A DNA stretch of 64,000 bases, taken from positions 95,794-159,793 of the forward strand of contig NZ_FXTK01000006.1 of assembly GCF_900182695.1 (NCBI RefSeq). Direction: 5' to 3'. This DNA comes from Paracoccus laeviglucosivorans (GTDB taxonomy: Bacteria; Pseudomonadota; Alphaproteobacteria; Rhodobacterales; Rhodobacteraceae). The translations under genes were made by a program, and so were the position numbers. The notes beneath the pieces are model-generated. The model did not search any database and was not told the origin of the DNA. It worked only from the letters and a program-made list of their open reading frames with translations. Position 1 is the stretch's first letter. The number at the start of each line of letters is the position of its first letter. Positions 25,787 through 35,130 of the stretch are shown here, piece after piece.

Positions 25787-26196
25787 GATTTTTCCTCGGG
25801 GTAGGCGGCCTTGCAGGCATCGACGGCGCTGGCCGCTGGTTTTGCCAATGCGGTGCGGCGGGCGATCAGGTTGTCGCGCTTGCGTTCTTCGGCTAGCGGG
25901 TCAATCGGGACGCGGTAACGCTCGGTATCGGTGACGTCGCGCAGGCAGGAACGATAGGCCACGCGCCGTTCACCATCCTTGCCGCGCACGACATAGGGGC
26001 AATCGTCCCATTCGGTGCGCGTCACCTGCCGTTCTTCCCAGGCGTAACCACGGGCGATATTGCCCTCGACCTCGGCCAGCAGCTTCGAGACGGTGCGATA
26101 TTCGCTGGTATTGCGGCTGATGCAGCGTTCCTGCGGCGTGCCGCAAGCTGCGACAATAAGGACGGGCAAGAGGCCGAACACGATGTTGCGGGTCAT
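25783..26196 (-). CDS. Small lipoprotein, unknown function
   Basis: A 137-aa protein from the ATG at 26196, with signal sequence MTRNIVFGLLPVLIVAAC ending in a lipobox (IVAAC), so it should be lipid-anchored. The mature part has four more cysteines (in ERCISRN, DDCPYVV, RSCLRD and DACKAAYP) and a Lys/Arg-rich C-terminus. I do not recognise a family. It is convergent with the SDR gene, overlapping four bases, and divergent from hemF. Confidence 0.75.
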   Translation of the reverse strand: MTRNIVFGLLPVLIVAACGTPQERCISRNTSEYRTVSKLLAEVEGNIARGYAWEERQVTRTEWDDCPYVVRGKDGERRVAYRSCLRDVTDTERYRVPIDPLAEERKRDNLIARRTALAKPAASAVDACKAAYPEEKS

Positions 26197-26274
26197 GGTG
26201 CGGAACTCTAGTTGTTTAGGGCAAGCATATGACCGACTTGGCAATCGGGCAATTCACGAAAGAGGACGTGGGAC

Positions 26275-27135
26275 ATGCAGATGCAGGCAGAACGCGAACA
26301 GGCCGCGGCATGGTTCCGAACGCTGCGCGACCGGATCGTCGCGGCATTCGAGGCGCTGGAGGATAAAGCGCCGGGCGATCAGCCCGCCGGACGTTTCGAG
26401 GTCAAGGAAACCCGGCGCGGCGAAGACGGCGGCGGTGGTCTGATGTCGGTCATGCGGGGCGGGCGCGTGTTCGAAAAGGTCGGCGTCAACTGGTCAGCGG
26501 TCCATGGCACGCTTGGCCCCGCAGCCCAGCAGGCGATGGCCGCGCGGGGCGTGCCTGGGATCGAGGCCGACCCGAGTTTCTGGGCCTCGGGGATCAGTCT
26601 GGTCGCACATATGCAAAACCCGCACGCGCCTGCGGTGCATATGAATACCCGGATGTTCTGGACGCCGAATGCGTGGTGGTTCGGCGGTGGAACCGACCTC
26701 AACCCTTGCATCGAAATCGCGCAGGACACGGCACATTTCCACGACGTGCTGCGGGCGACCTGCACGGCCCATGCGCCGGATTATTACGACCGCTTCAAGG
26801 CGTGGGCGGATGAGTATTTCTTTATCCCGCATCGCGGTCGGGCGCGGGGTGTCGGCGGCATCTTTTACGACGATCTGAACACCGGCGACTGGCAGGCCGA
26901 TTTCGCCTTTACCCATGACGTCGGCGAGGCGTTTCTGCCCGCCTTCCTGCCCTTGGCCGAACGCCGGATGGTGACGCCCTGGACCGACGCGGACCGCGAT
27001 GCGCAACTGATACATCGCGGGCTTTATGCCGAATATAACCTTGTCTACGATCGCGGGACGAAATTCGGCCTGGCGACCGGCCATGATGCCGAAGCAGTGC
27101 TGATGAGCTTGCCACCGCTGGCGAAATGGGTCTGA
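26275..27135 (+). CDS. hemF: Coproporphyrinogen III oxidase, oxygen-dependent
   Basis: Aerobic haem biosynthesis enzyme of 286 aa that decarboxylates coproporphyrinogen III to protoporphyrinogen IX. Typical stretches are KVGVNWSAVHG, HMNTRMFWTP, WWFGGGTDLNPCI, HRGRARGVGGIFYDDLN and EYNLVYDRGTKFGL. GAGGA lies 8 bp before the ATG at 26275; another ATG two codons later is possible. The end overlaps the next gene by 10 bp. It is the haem route used when oxygen is present. Confidence 0.97.
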   Translation: MQMQAEREQAAAWFRTLRDRIVAAFEALEDKAPGDQPAGRFEVKETRRGEDGGGGLMSVMRGGRVFEKVGVNWSAVHGTLGPAAQQAMAARGVPGIEADPSFWASGISLVAHMQNPHAPAVHMNTRMFWTPNAWWFGGGTDLNPCIEIAQDTAHFHDVLRATCTAHAPDYYDRFKAWADEYFFIPHRGRARGVGGIFYDDLNTGDWQADFAFTHDVGEAFLPAFLPLAERRMVTPWTDADRDAQLIHRGLYAEYNLVYDRGTKFGLATGHDAEAVLMSLPPLAKWV

Positions 27136-27692
27136 ACCTGCCCGCGCTATATGTGCTGCGCCATGGTCAGACCGAATGGAATCTGGCCGGGCGCTTTCAG
27201 GGGCGCAGCGATTCACCTTTGACCGCGCTGGGGCGTGCGCAGGCGGGGCGGCAGGCTGAATTGGTGGCGGCATTGCCCGATGATCTGCTGCGTTTTAGCA
27301 GTCCGGCGGGCAGGGCGGTCGAAACCGCGCGCATCGTGTTCAGGGGGCGGGCCTTTATGCAGGACGACCGCCTGCACGAAATCGATGTGGGGGATTTCAC
27401 CGGATCAAGCGAGGCTGATCTGCGCGCCGCCCATCCCGCGATTTTCGCAGATGGCGGCATCGGCTGGTATGATCGCACCCCGAACGGCGAGGGTTTCGCC
27501 GCGCTTGAGGCGCGGGTGCGCGATTTCCTTGCCGATCTTGACGGACCTGCGGTGATCGTCACGCATGGCATCACACTGCGCATGATTTGTGCGCTGGTGA
27601 TGGGACTGCCGGCAGCCCGCATGGCCGAGATCGAGATGACCCAAGGCGCGCTGCACCATATCGGCGCAGGCACGCATCGGATTACGCTTTAG
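27126..27692 (+). CDS. Histidine phosphatase family protein
   Basis: A 188-aa phosphoglycerate-mutase-like phosphatase. The catalytic RHG is at 12-14 in [17 protein letters not shown], followed by SDSPLTALG, and the second histidine is in [11 protein letters not shown]. Substrates in this family range from phosphoglycerate to alpha-ribazole phosphate and cannot be told from sequence. It overlaps hemF by 10 bp and shares TTAG with the convergent acetyltransferase stop. Confidence 0.88.
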   Translation: MGLNLPALYVLRHGQTEWNLAGRFQGRSDSPLTALGRAQAGRQAELVAALPDDLLRFSSPAGRAVETARIVFRGRAFMQDDRLHEIDVGDFTGSSEADLRAAHPAIFADGGIGWYDRTPNGEGFAALEARVRDFLADLDGPAVIVTHGITLRMICALVMGLPAARMAEIEMTQGALHHIGAGTHRITL

Positions 27693-28234
27693 TCCTTGAT
27701 CAGCGGGCGGGCGGGGTTGCCCACGACCGTCGCGCCTTCGGGCACGTCGCGCGTGACGACTGCGCCCGCGCCGATGATCGCGCCTGCGCCGACGGTGATG
27801 CCGGGCAGGATGATCGCGCCGCCGCCGACCCATACATCGTCGCCGATTGTCACGGGCTTGCCCCACTCGACCCCGGTGGCGCGACGGGCGCGTTCACGCG
27901 GACGATCCTCGGTCAGCAATTGGACGCCTGTGCCGAACTGGCAGCGTGCGCCGATGCGGATTTCACAGATATCCATGAAAAAGCAGCCAAAATTGACGAA
28001 GCAATCCGGGCCGAAATGGATATGCTTGCCGTAATCTACATGGAATGGCGTGCGGATGACCGTCCCGTTCCATGTGCCCAACAGCTGCGTCAGGATACGG
28101 GCGCGCGTCTTGTCGCCAATGATCGTGGAATTGTAGTCGCGCATCAGACCCTGAGCGGTCTTGCGCATGGCGACCAATTCCCCATCGCCGGGGGCATAGG
28201 GCCGCCCGGCCAGCATGTCCTCGCGCGCCGTCAA
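27689..28234 (-). CDS. Sugar O-acetyltransferase, Maa/NodL type
   Basis: A 181-aa left-handed beta-helix acetyltransferase. The N-terminus [20 protein letters not shown] matches the maltose/galactoside acetyltransferase start. The hexapeptide repeats run from about 125 ([18 protein letters not shown], then [18 protein letters not shown]). The start is a TTG at 28234, supported by homology and by its overlap with the sufT stop as TTGA. The acceptor sugar is unknown, and the link with sufT looks positional. Confidence 0.87.
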   Translation of the reverse strand: MTAREDMLAGRPYAPGDGELVAMRKTAQGLMRDYNSTIIGDKTRARILTQLLGTWNGTVIRTPFHVDYGKHIHFGPDCFVNFGCFFMDICEIRIGARCQFGTGVQLLTEDRPRERARRATGVEWGKPVTIGDDVWVGGGAIILPGITVGAGAIIGAGAVVTRDVPEGATVVGNPARPLIKD

Positions 28235-28590
28235 ATGAACCCAAGCTCCAGACGGGCCTCGTCAGACATCATGTCCATGCCCCATTGCGGCTGGAAGGTC
28301 ATTTCCACATCGACCTGCTTGACGCCGGGGATCGCTTCGACGGCATCAGCGACCCAGCCGGGCATTTCGCCTGCGACCGGGCAGCCGGGGGCTGTCAGCG
28401 TCATGATGACCCGCACGGCATTCGCGTCGTCGATGGCGATGGTATAGATCAGGCCAAGATCGAAGATGTTGACCGGAATCTCCGGGTCATAAACAGTTCT
28501 GCACGCTTCGACGATGCTGTCGTAAAGCGGATGTTCGGTGCTGGAAGGCGCAATCAGCGGATCGCCTTCCTGAAGATTCTCGGTGCTCAT
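28231..28590 (-). CDS. sufT: SufT-like Fe-S assembly factor (MIP18/DUF59 family)
   Basis: A 119-aa protein with the family core [17 protein letters not shown] and the conserved cysteine in [16 protein letters not shown]. Members help deliver Fe-S clusters under high iron demand and are related to PaaD. In many Rhodobacteraceae it is encoded apart from the main suf operon, as here. Its stop overlaps the acetyltransferase TTG start. Confidence 0.9.
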   Translation of the reverse strand: MSTENLQEGDPLIAPSSTEHPLYDSIVEACRTVYDPEIPVNIFDLGLIYTIAIDDANAVRVIMTLTAPGCPVAGEMPGWVADAVEAIPGVKQVDVEMTFQPQWGMDMMSDEARLELGFI

Positions 28591-28678
28591 TCGTGGAGTC
28601 CTGTCAATGCTTGGCGCATATATAGGACCGTGGCCCGCCGGGGTCCAGACCGCAACCCCAAGGCGCGGAATAGGCGCG

Positions 28679-29419
28679 TCAGAAACGGAAATTCAGACGA
28701 CGCGCCACGCCGATGCTGATCGAGGGCTGGCCCTTTTCTTCGACGATCGGGCTGTCGGCCGCATCGCCCATCAGGCGACCATAGGTGACCTTGCCCAGAA
28801 GCGAGGTGTCGGGCGTCAGCATATAACGCGCCTCAAGGCTGATATTGGCCCGATAGGGGCCACCATCGGGATCATAGGCCGAATATCCGCTGGACACTGC
28901 TTCCGAATCCGAGACGCCGAAATAGGTGCCGGTGAACTTGTCATCGCCCAATTCCAGCTCGGCCCCGGTCCACAGGGTCAGCTTGTCGTTCGGCTCAAAG
29001 CGGTATTTCGTGCCGATTTCGCCGACCACGCCGTCATGGCCGCCAAAGCCCTTGCGCACCGCGCCATAGCTGGTGAAGGGTCCGGTGACATAGTTCACGC
29101 GCAGACCCAGTTCGCCCGCGCGGTCGATGTCGTCCAGCCCTTGCAGGCGGTCGTAATCGCTGCTGTCGCGGTCGCCCATGTAGCGCAGCGACGGGATGAA
29201 CGAAAAGCCCTGCTTTTCGCCTTCGGGGGTGCCCAGCGTCACGTTCTTCAGGATGAACCACGGCGAGGCGTTATTGTCGCCCGAACCCATATATTCCGGG
29301 CTGTAGCTTGCGCCGATCCCTGCATCCAAGGATACCTGATCGACGTCCAGAAATGACTGCGCCACGGCGGGGGCAGCCAACGAGGTCGAGATCAGGGTAA
29401 GGGCAAGAAGGCGGCGCAT
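28679..29419 (-). CDS. MipA/OmpV-family outer-membrane protein
   Basis: A 246-aa beta-barrel candidate. The signal peptide MRRLLALTLISTSLAAPAVA is followed by alternating strands rich in aromatic and Asp residues (DAGIGASYSPEYMGSGD, LEARYMLTPDTSLLGKV). The end VARRLNFRF finishes with an aromatic residue, as outer-membrane barrels do. GTG at 29431 is an alternative start. Family members act as scaffolds or small porins; the role here is unknown. Confidence 0.85.
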   Translation of the reverse strand: MRRLLALTLISTSLAAPAVAQSFLDVDQVSLDAGIGASYSPEYMGSGDNNASPWFILKNVTLGTPEGEKQGFSFIPSLRYMGDRDSSDYDRLQGLDDIDRAGELGLRVNYVTGPFTSYGAVRKGFGGHDGVVGEIGTKYRFEPNDKLTLWTGAELELGDDKFTGTYFGVSDSEAVSSGYSAYDPDGGPYRANISLEARYMLTPDTSLLGKVTYGRLMGDAADSPIVEEKGQPSISIGVARRLNFRF

Positions 29420-29521
29420 CAATTTTTCCACTTATGTCTAAGTTCGACCAATGGGCGATTCGCTGCTTTGCGGCAACCCAACAATGACATATTGCCGATC
29501 AAAAAGCTGTAGCTGTTGCAA

Positions 29522-31366
29522 TCAGGCGCGCTCGGCTGCCTCCAGACGTTCCAGCGCCTTCATCCACAGGCTTTCCGCACGGCTCATCGCCTCGGTCGCT
29601 TCTGAATGCTTGCGACCGTAGGCTTCTGCGCGGGATTTGTCGTCATAGGTCGCGGGATCGGCCATGATCTTGTCCAGCTTTTCCAGCATCTCGGTCAGCT
29701 TTTCGATCCGCTCCTCGGCCTTGCGAGCCTCGGCGCGCAGTTCAAGGATGCGGTCACGCGAGGGGCGCTTTGCCGCCTTGGGTTCGGGCTTGGGCGTATA
29801 GGTCTGTTCGCCCGACAAAAGCATCCGGCGATAGTCGTCCAGATCGCCCTGCCACGGCTCGACCGCGCCCTGATCGACCAGCCAAAGCCGGTCCGCAACA
29901 AGGCTTAGCAGGTGCATGTCGTGGCTGACCAGCACGACGGCGCCGGTATAGTCGTTCAGTGCCTCGGTCAAAGCCTCGCGGGATTCGATGTCGAGGTGGT
30001 TGGTCGGTTCGTCAAGGATCAGCAGATGCGGCGCGTCGATCGTCGCCAGCAGCAGCGAAAGCCGCGCCTTTTGACCGCCCGAAAGCTGGCCGACCAGCGT
30101 CGTGGCCTGTGCCTCCATCAGGCCAAAGCCCGCCAGTCTTGCGCGATGCTTGGGCGGGGCCTCATTGGGACGCATCCGCCGGACGTGATCCAGCGGGGTT
30201 TCGTCCAGATGCAGCTCATCGACCTGATGCTGCGCGAAATAGCCGATGCGCAACTTGCCGGAACGGGCGATGCGACCATCCATCGGTTGCAGCCGGTCGG
30301 CAAGCAGCTTGGACAGCGTGGATTTGCCCTGACCGTTGCGGCCCAGCAGGGCGATGCGGTCGTCCTGATCAATGCGCAGGTTCAGCTTTTTCAGCACCGC
30401 GCGGTCTTCATAGCCCACCGAAAGACTGTCGAGCGAGATGATGGGCGGCGACAGCTGGTCGGGCTGCGGAAAGCTGAAGCGGTGGAACTTGGCTTCCTCG
30501 GGGGCGGTGATCGGCTCCATCTTGGCCAGCATCTTGATGCGGGCCTGCGCCTGCACGGCCTTGCTGGCCTTGGCGCGGAAACGATCAACGAAGCTTTGCA
30601 GATGGGCGCGGCGGGCTTCCTGCTTCTTCGCCTCGGCAGCTTGCAGCGCGCGCTTTTCGGCGCGGGTGCGGGCGAACGTGTCATAGCCGCCGGTGTAAAG
30701 GACCAGCTTGCGTTCTTCCAGATGCAGGATATGGCCCACGGCGCGGTTCAAAAGGTCGCGGTCGTGGCTGATGACGATGACGGTATGGGGGTAACGCTGC
30801 AGATAGCTTTCCAGCCACAGCGCCCCTTCAAGATCCAGATAGTTGGTCGGTTCGTCCAACAGCAGCAGATCGGGCTGCGAGAACAGCACACCCGCCAGCG
30901 CGACGCGCATCCGCCAGCCGCCGGAATAATCGCTGGTCGGGCGGGCCTGATCCTCGGTCGAAAAGCCAAGGCCGCGCAGGATGGTCGCGGCCCGCGCCTC
31001 GGCCGACCATGCGTCGATGTCGGCCAGACGGGTCTGGATTTCACCGATCCTGTGCGGGTCGGTCGCCGTCTCGGATTCCGCAAGCAGGCTGGCGCGTTCC
31101 TCATCGGCGGCCAGCACGGTTTCCAGCACGCTGATCGCGGTTCCCGCCGCCTCTTGGCGCACGCCGCCGATGCGGGCGCGACTGGGCAGGCTGATGTCGC
31201 CGCCATCCAGCGTCAGTTCGCCCCGGATCAGCTTGAACAGCGTCGTCTTGCCCGCGCCGTTCGGACCGACAAGGCCGACCTTGTGGCCATAGGGGATCGT
31301 GGCCGAGGCGTGCTCAAGCAGCGGGCGACCGGCGATGGAATAGGATATGTCATCAATGCGCAGCAT
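29522..31366 (-). CDS. ABC-F family ATPase (Uup/YheS-like)
   Basis: A soluble 614-aa protein with two fused ABC ATPase domains and no membrane segment. Walker A sequences are GPNGAGKT (34-41) and GRNGQGKS; signatures are YSGGWRMRVALA and LSGGQKARLSLL. The linker between domains is Lys/Arg/Ala-rich, and a C-terminal coiled coil (ELRAEARKAEERIEKL to LERLEAAERA) is of the Uup type. ABC-F proteins act on the ribosome. AAGGA 6 bp before the ATG at 31366 decides the start; the longer frame to 31459 is rejected. Confidence 0.95.
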   Translation of the reverse strand: MLRIDDISYSIAGRPLLEHASATIPYGHKVGLVGPNGAGKTTLFKLIRGELTLDGGDISLPSRARIGGVRQEAAGTAISVLETVLAADEERASLLAESETATDPHRIGEIQTRLADIDAWSAEARAATILRGLGFSTEDQARPTSDYSGGWRMRVALAGVLFSQPDLLLLDEPTNYLDLEGALWLESYLQRYPHTVIVISHDRDLLNRAVGHILHLEERKLVLYTGGYDTFARTRAEKRALQAAEAKKQEARRAHLQSFVDRFRAKASKAVQAQARIKMLAKMEPITAPEEAKFHRFSFPQPDQLSPPIISLDSLSVGYEDRAVLKKLNLRIDQDDRIALLGRNGQGKSTLSKLLADRLQPMDGRIARSGKLRIGYFAQHQVDELHLDETPLDHVRRMRPNEAPPKHRARLAGFGLMEAQATTLVGQLSGGQKARLSLLLATIDAPHLLILDEPTNHLDIESREALTEALNDYTGAVVLVSHDMHLLSLVADRLWLVDQGAVEPWQGDLDDYRRMLLSGEQTYTPKPEPKAAKRPSRDRILELRAEARKAEERIEKLTEMLEKLDKIMADPATYDDKSRAEAYGRKHSEATEAMSRAESLWMKALERLEAAERA

Positions 31367-31556
31367 GTCCGGTCCTTGACCCAGACCTTGGCCGCCGTCA
31401 ATGGGGACAAGGCAAAGGACGGTCACGATGCGGCTATCCTGTGGCGGAGCGCTGCGCATGGGCCATTCCGACCCGGCTTTTCATCGGACGCTGCCCATGA
31501 TAACCGGGCGCGGATTGCCCGGACCATGGGGTTTGGGACGGAAAAAGGACAGCATC

Positions 31557-31979
31557 ATGGCCACCGAACGCACGCTTTCGATCATCAAACCCGACGCTAC
31601 CAAGCGCAACCTGACCGGCAAGATCAACGCCAAGTTCGAAGAAGCTGGCCTGCGCGTCGTCGCACAAAAGCGCATCCAGCTGACGCTGGCCCAAGCCGGC
31701 CAATTCTATGCCGAGCACAAGGAACGCCCCTTCTTTGGTGAACTGACCGAATTCATGGTGTCCGAGCCGGTCGTCGTGCAGGTTCTGGAAGGCGAAGGCG
31801 CCATCCTGAAAAACCGCGAAGTCATGGGTGCAACCAACCCCGCCAACGCCGACGAAGGCACGATCCGCAAGGAATTCGCCCTGTCGGTCGGCGAAAACTC
31901 GGTCCACGGTTCGGACAGCCCGGAAGCCGCTGCGCGCGAAATCGCCTTCTTCTTCTCGGGTCTGGAACTGGTCGGCTGA
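31557..31979 (+). CDS. ndk: Nucleoside diphosphate kinase
   Basis: Balances NTP and dNTP pools; 140 aa, the usual length. The start [18 protein letters not shown] is canonical and the phosphohistidine is H117 in [19 protein letters not shown] just upstream supports the ATG. It is divergent from the ABC-F gene and ends at a strong terminator. Confidence 0.98.
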   Translation: MATERTLSIIKPDATKRNLTGKINAKFEEAGLRVVAQKRIQLTLAQAGQFYAEHKERPFFGELTEFMVSEPVVVQVLEGEGAILKNREVMGATNPANADEGTIRKEFALSVGENSVHGSDSPEAAAREIAFFFSGLELVG

Positions 31980-32003
31980 TTTCAGCCAATCACCGGAACT
32001 GCT

Positions 32004-32033
32004 GGGGCCGTCCGTCGGGGCGGCCCTTTTCGT
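32004..32033 (+). terminator. Rho-independent terminator of ndk
   Basis: GGGCCG (32005-32010) pairs with CGGCCC (32021-32026) and is followed by TTTTCGTTT, 25 bp after the ndk stop. Confidence 0.85.
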
Positions 32034-32095
32034 TTGGTTCCCCTGTGGCCCGGCTTGCGGTATCAGTCCACCAACAGACAAAAACAGGCGGAACC

Positions 32096-33229
32096 ATGAC
32101 AAAAATGACCGGGGCAGCCGCCCTGCTGATCGCTGCATCCCTTGTGCCAACTCTGGCCGTGGCCCAGGAACCGACCCAAGCCGCCGAGGCTGCGTTTCGG
32201 GACGCTGTCGCGGAATACAAGATCCCCGGCCTTGTGGTCGGCATCACCCATCACGGCCAGCACAGCTTTTACGCGACGGGCCTTGCCTCGCGTCACGAGG
32301 GGCGGGCGGCGACGCCGGACACGCTGTTCGAACTTGGCTCGATCAGCAAGATCTTCAACGTGACGCTGGCGGCATTGGCCGAAGAACGCGGCAAGCTGTC
32401 GCTGGATGCACCCGTCGCGACCCATCTGCCGCAACTGGACAAGACCCCGGCAGGCGCGCTGACGCTGATGGATCTGGCCACGCATCACACCGGGGGAATG
32501 CCCTTGCAGGTGCCCGATCAGGCGGGCGATACCTCAGGGGTGGTCCGCTGGCTGGCCGGTTGGGCACCGTCCCAGCCCGGCGCGCGCAGCTACAGCAATA
32601 TCAGCATCGGGCTGCTGGGGCATATCACCGCGCGGGCGTTCGAGATGCCCTATGCGCAGGCTGCGCAGAACGTGCTGTTCCCGGCAATGGGTCTGACGGA
32701 TACATGGATCGACGTTCCGGCCCAGCGGATGCCGGATTACGCATGGGGTTATGACCGCAAGACGGATGCTGCGATCCGCGTCAATCCCGGCGTGCTGGAC
32801 GACGAATCCTATGGTGTCAAATCCAGCGCGCGCGACATGCTGAAGCTGTTGGATCTGGAACTGGGTCACGGCGGATCACCCGAGCTGCGCGCGGCGATCG
32901 CCAGGACGCAGATGGGGCAGGGCCAGACCGCGTTCTTTACGCAGGCGATGATCTGGGAAGCTTATCCCTGGCCGGTGGATGTCGAAACCATGGTGGCGGG
33001 GAACGGGACTGATTTCATCATGTCGCCCCAGCCGATGCAGACCGTGGTGCCGCAGGCTCCGCAGGGCGTGATCCTGAACAAGACCGGATCGACCGGTGGT
33101 TTCGGCGGCTATGTCGCGATCGTGCCGGGCGAGGATCTGGGCATCATCGTGCTGGCAAACCGCAGCTATCCGAACGAGGCGCGGGTCCGCGCCACGCATC
33201 AGTTGATCCGCGCGCTGCTGGCGGAATAA
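32096..33229 (+). CDS. Class C beta-lactamase
   Basis: A periplasmic serine beta-lactamase of the AmpC type, 377 aa. The signal peptide ends near AAALLIAASLVPTLAVA-QE. The three catalytic motifs are complete: SISK (82-85), YSN (166-168) and KTG (329-331). The length, the YxN motif and the C-terminal HQLIRALL favour class C over D,D-peptidases of the same fold. AGGCGGA precedes the ATG. No ampR-like regulator is adjacent, so expression may be constitutive. Its hydrolysis spectrum cannot be read from sequence. Confidence 0.9.
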   Translation: MTKMTGAAALLIAASLVPTLAVAQEPTQAAEAAFRDAVAEYKIPGLVVGITHHGQHSFYATGLASRHEGRAATPDTLFELGSISKIFNVTLAALAEERGKLSLDAPVATHLPQLDKTPAGALTLMDLATHHTGGMPLQVPDQAGDTSGVVRWLAGWAPSQPGARSYSNISIGLLGHITARAFEMPYAQAAQNVLFPAMGLTDTWIDVPAQRMPDYAWGYDRKTDAAIRVNPGVLDDESYGVKSSARDMLKLLDLELGHGGSPELRAAIARTQMGQGQTAFFTQAMIWEAYPWPVDVETMVAGNGTDFIMSPQPMQTVVPQAPQGVILNKTGSTGGFGGYVAIVPGEDLGIIVLANRSYPNEARVRATHQLIRALLAE

Positions 33230-33265
33230 GTCGGCGGCCGGGGGCGCCCCCCGGCCGCGCAAGGC

Positions 33266-34480
33266 CTATTGTTGGGTAGCGGTCAGGTCAAACTTGATCG
33301 CGACGGTAAAGCCCACAGTGCTTTCATCGGCATAGCCCGTGCCGATGCCGAAATCGCGGCGATCCACCTTCATCATGCCGCTGGCCGTCGCGTTGGCGCC
33401 GTCCACCGTCAGGTCAAAGGGCAGTTCCGCATCGACCGTCTTGCCCGCGATGGTCAGCTTGCCCTTGGCGATATGCTGGCCGCCATCTGCCGGGGGCAGG
33501 ATGTCAGCCGCGAAATTCGCCTGTGGATGGGCCGCGGCGTTCAGGAAATCAGGACCCTTGGCGCTGTCGCTGACCGACCCCAAGGACAACGAGGCAATGT
33601 CGATGCCCACATTGATCCGGCCCGCCTGCGTTTCGGGATCATAGTCGATCTGCGCGTTCCAGGTGCCGAACTGGCCCTGGATCGGGTTCCCACCCTGAAT
33701 GACCTCGATCCCAAGCGTGCCCTGCTGCACCGCCCAGCCCGAGGCTTGCGCGGCAACCGGCGCGGTCGCGGGCTGCTCGGTCACGGGGGCCTCGGCCGCT
33801 TCCGGCTCGGGCGTTGCCAGAACAGCGGTCGCGGCCCAGATCAACAGCGCGCCCACGGCTGCCAGCAGATGCATCAGCAGGGGATGTTCGGAATGCGGCG
33901 GCTCGGGCGCGCGATGGGCGGGGCCTGCCATGCGGTTCAGCGTGCCATCACGGTCGATGACCGTGTGCTTGATCGCGCCCGCGACATGCAAGACGATCAG
34001 CCCGGCCAGCACCCACCAGCCGGTTTCGTGGAAAGCGGCAAAACGCTCGGCCAGATGGGCGTCCTCGGGGACCATCGGCAGGCGCTGGCCCAAGGGCCAC
34101 AGGATTCGCGAAAAGCCGCCCGGAGCCGCCGAATGCAGCAGCCAGCCGGTCAGCGGCATGATGACCATGCCGATCCACATGGCCCAATGCACCATCTCGG
34201 CCACGAAGGTTTCCGCGCGGCGCTGCGGGTGCAGGGGTTTCGGCTTGGTCTGGGTCAGCGTCCAAAGGATGCGCAGCACCGCAAGGATCAGCACCGCCAC
34301 GCCCACGGTCTTGTGGACCGAGAACGCGGCAAAGATCGCCTGCAACTGGTCCTGCGTGCCGCGCGGCAGGTTGCCCGCGTAAAGTCCAAGGCCGATGGCG
34401 GCAAGGATCAGAAGCGCGATCGACCAGTGAAACAGGCGGGCCACCCCGCCATAGGCGCGGGCGTCATTGCTGGCTTTCAT
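33266..34480 (-). CDS. Cytochrome b561 - YceI fusion protein
   Basis: A 404-aa protein with two parts. Residues 1-190 are a four-helix di-haem cytochrome b561, with histidines in RLFHWSIAL, FSVHKTVGV, EMVHWAMWIG and LIVLHVAGAIKHT. A further helix (about 205-225) and an Ala/Pro/Glu linker lead to a YceI lipocalin-like domain (about 250-404, from WAVQQGTLGIEVIQGG to the end), probably periplasmic. YceI domains bind isoprenoid quinones, so quinone-linked electron transfer is likely. The ATG at 34480 has GGGAGA upstream and overlaps the tdk stop as TGATG. Confidence 0.88.
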   Translation of the reverse strand: MKASNDARAYGGVARLFHWSIALLILAAIGLGLYAGNLPRGTQDQLQAIFAAFSVHKTVGVAVLILAVLRILWTLTQTKPKPLHPQRRAETFVAEMVHWAMWIGMVIMPLTGWLLHSAAPGGFSRILWPLGQRLPMVPEDAHLAERFAAFHETGWWVLAGLIVLHVAGAIKHTVIDRDGTLNRMAGPAHRAPEPPHSEHPLLMHLLAAVGALLIWAATAVLATPEPEAAEAPVTEQPATAPVAAQASGWAVQQGTLGIEVIQGGNPIQGQFGTWNAQIDYDPETQAGRINVGIDIASLSLGSVSDSAKGPDFLNAAAHPQANFAADILPPADGGQHIAKGKLTIAGKTVDAELPFDLTVDGANATASGMMKVDRRDFGIGTGYADESTVGFTVAIKFDLTATQQ

Positions 34481-35055
34481 CAGATTTCTCCCATCGCTTC
34501 GCGCCAATGTCGGCGGCACAGCGACACATAGGTTTCATTCCCCCCGATCTGGACCTGCGCCCCCTCGCGCAGGACTTGTCCATGGTCGTCATGGCGGACG
34601 ACCATGGTGGCCTTGCGGCCGCAATGGCAGATGGTGCGAACCTCGCGCATGTCATCGGCCCAGGCCAGCAGCGCGCGCGATCCGGGGAAAAGCTGGCCCC
34701 GGAAATCGACGCGCAGCCCGTAGCACATGACAGGCTGACCCAGATCGTCCGCGACACGGGCCAGTTGCCAGACCTGAGCCTCGGTCAGAAATTGTGCCTC
34801 ATCGACGAAGATGCAGGCGCAGCCCGCGCCCTGATCCGCGATCAGCGTGAAAAGGTCGGTGTCAGGCGTGAAGGTCGTGGCCATGTCCGAGATGCCGATG
34901 CGGCTCGCGATCAGCCCCGGTCCTGCGCGATCATCCAGCGATGCGGTCAGCAGCAGCGTCCGCATTCCGCGTTCGCGATAGTTATAGGACGCCTGCAGCA
35001 AAAGCGTGCTTTTGCCGGCATTCATCGTTGAATAGTGGAAATAAAGCTTGGCCAT
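34480..35055 (-). CDS. tdk: Thymidine kinase
   Basis: Type II thymidine kinase of 191 aa that phosphorylates salvaged thymidine. The P-loop is [11 protein letters not shown] (8-18), Walker B FVDEAQFL, and the zinc-binding cysteines are in ICHCGRKA and SLCRRHW. The lasso region [15 protein letters not shown] is typical. Its stop overlaps the fusion gene start. Confidence 0.97.
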   Translation of the reverse strand: MAKLYFHYSTMNAGKSTLLLQASYNYRERGMRTLLLTASLDDRAGPGLIASRIGISDMATTFTPDTDLFTLIADQGAGCACIFVDEAQFLTEAQVWQLARVADDLGQPVMCYGLRVDFRGQLFPGSRALLAWADDMREVRTICHCGRKATMVVRHDDHGQVLREGAQVQIGGNETYVSLCRRHWREAMGEI

Positions 35056-35090
35056 GCGGGCAGATAGCCGCGCCGGGGCCTTTCAGGCAA

Positions 35091-35118
35091 GCCGCCGCAT
35101 CACGGATGACGCGGCGGC
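35091..35118 (-). terminator. GC-rich hairpin after the second helicase gene
   Basis: GCCGCCGC (35091-35098) and GCGGCGGC (35111-35118) form an 8-bp stem 13 bp after the helicase stop on the minus strand. The following sequence is TTGCC, so termination may be weak. Confidence 0.45.
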
Positions 35119-35130
35119 TCACGGCATTGT

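Noticed and set aside
26230..26262. An FNR-type box upstream of hemF
   Set aside because: TTGGC-AATCG-GGCAA does not fit TTGAT-N4-ATCAA in either half-site sequence or spacing.
29912..31741. A 609-codon open frame antisense to the ABC-F gene
   Set aside because: No domain, no ribosome site, and it runs over the ndk start; a shadow of the ABC-F gene.
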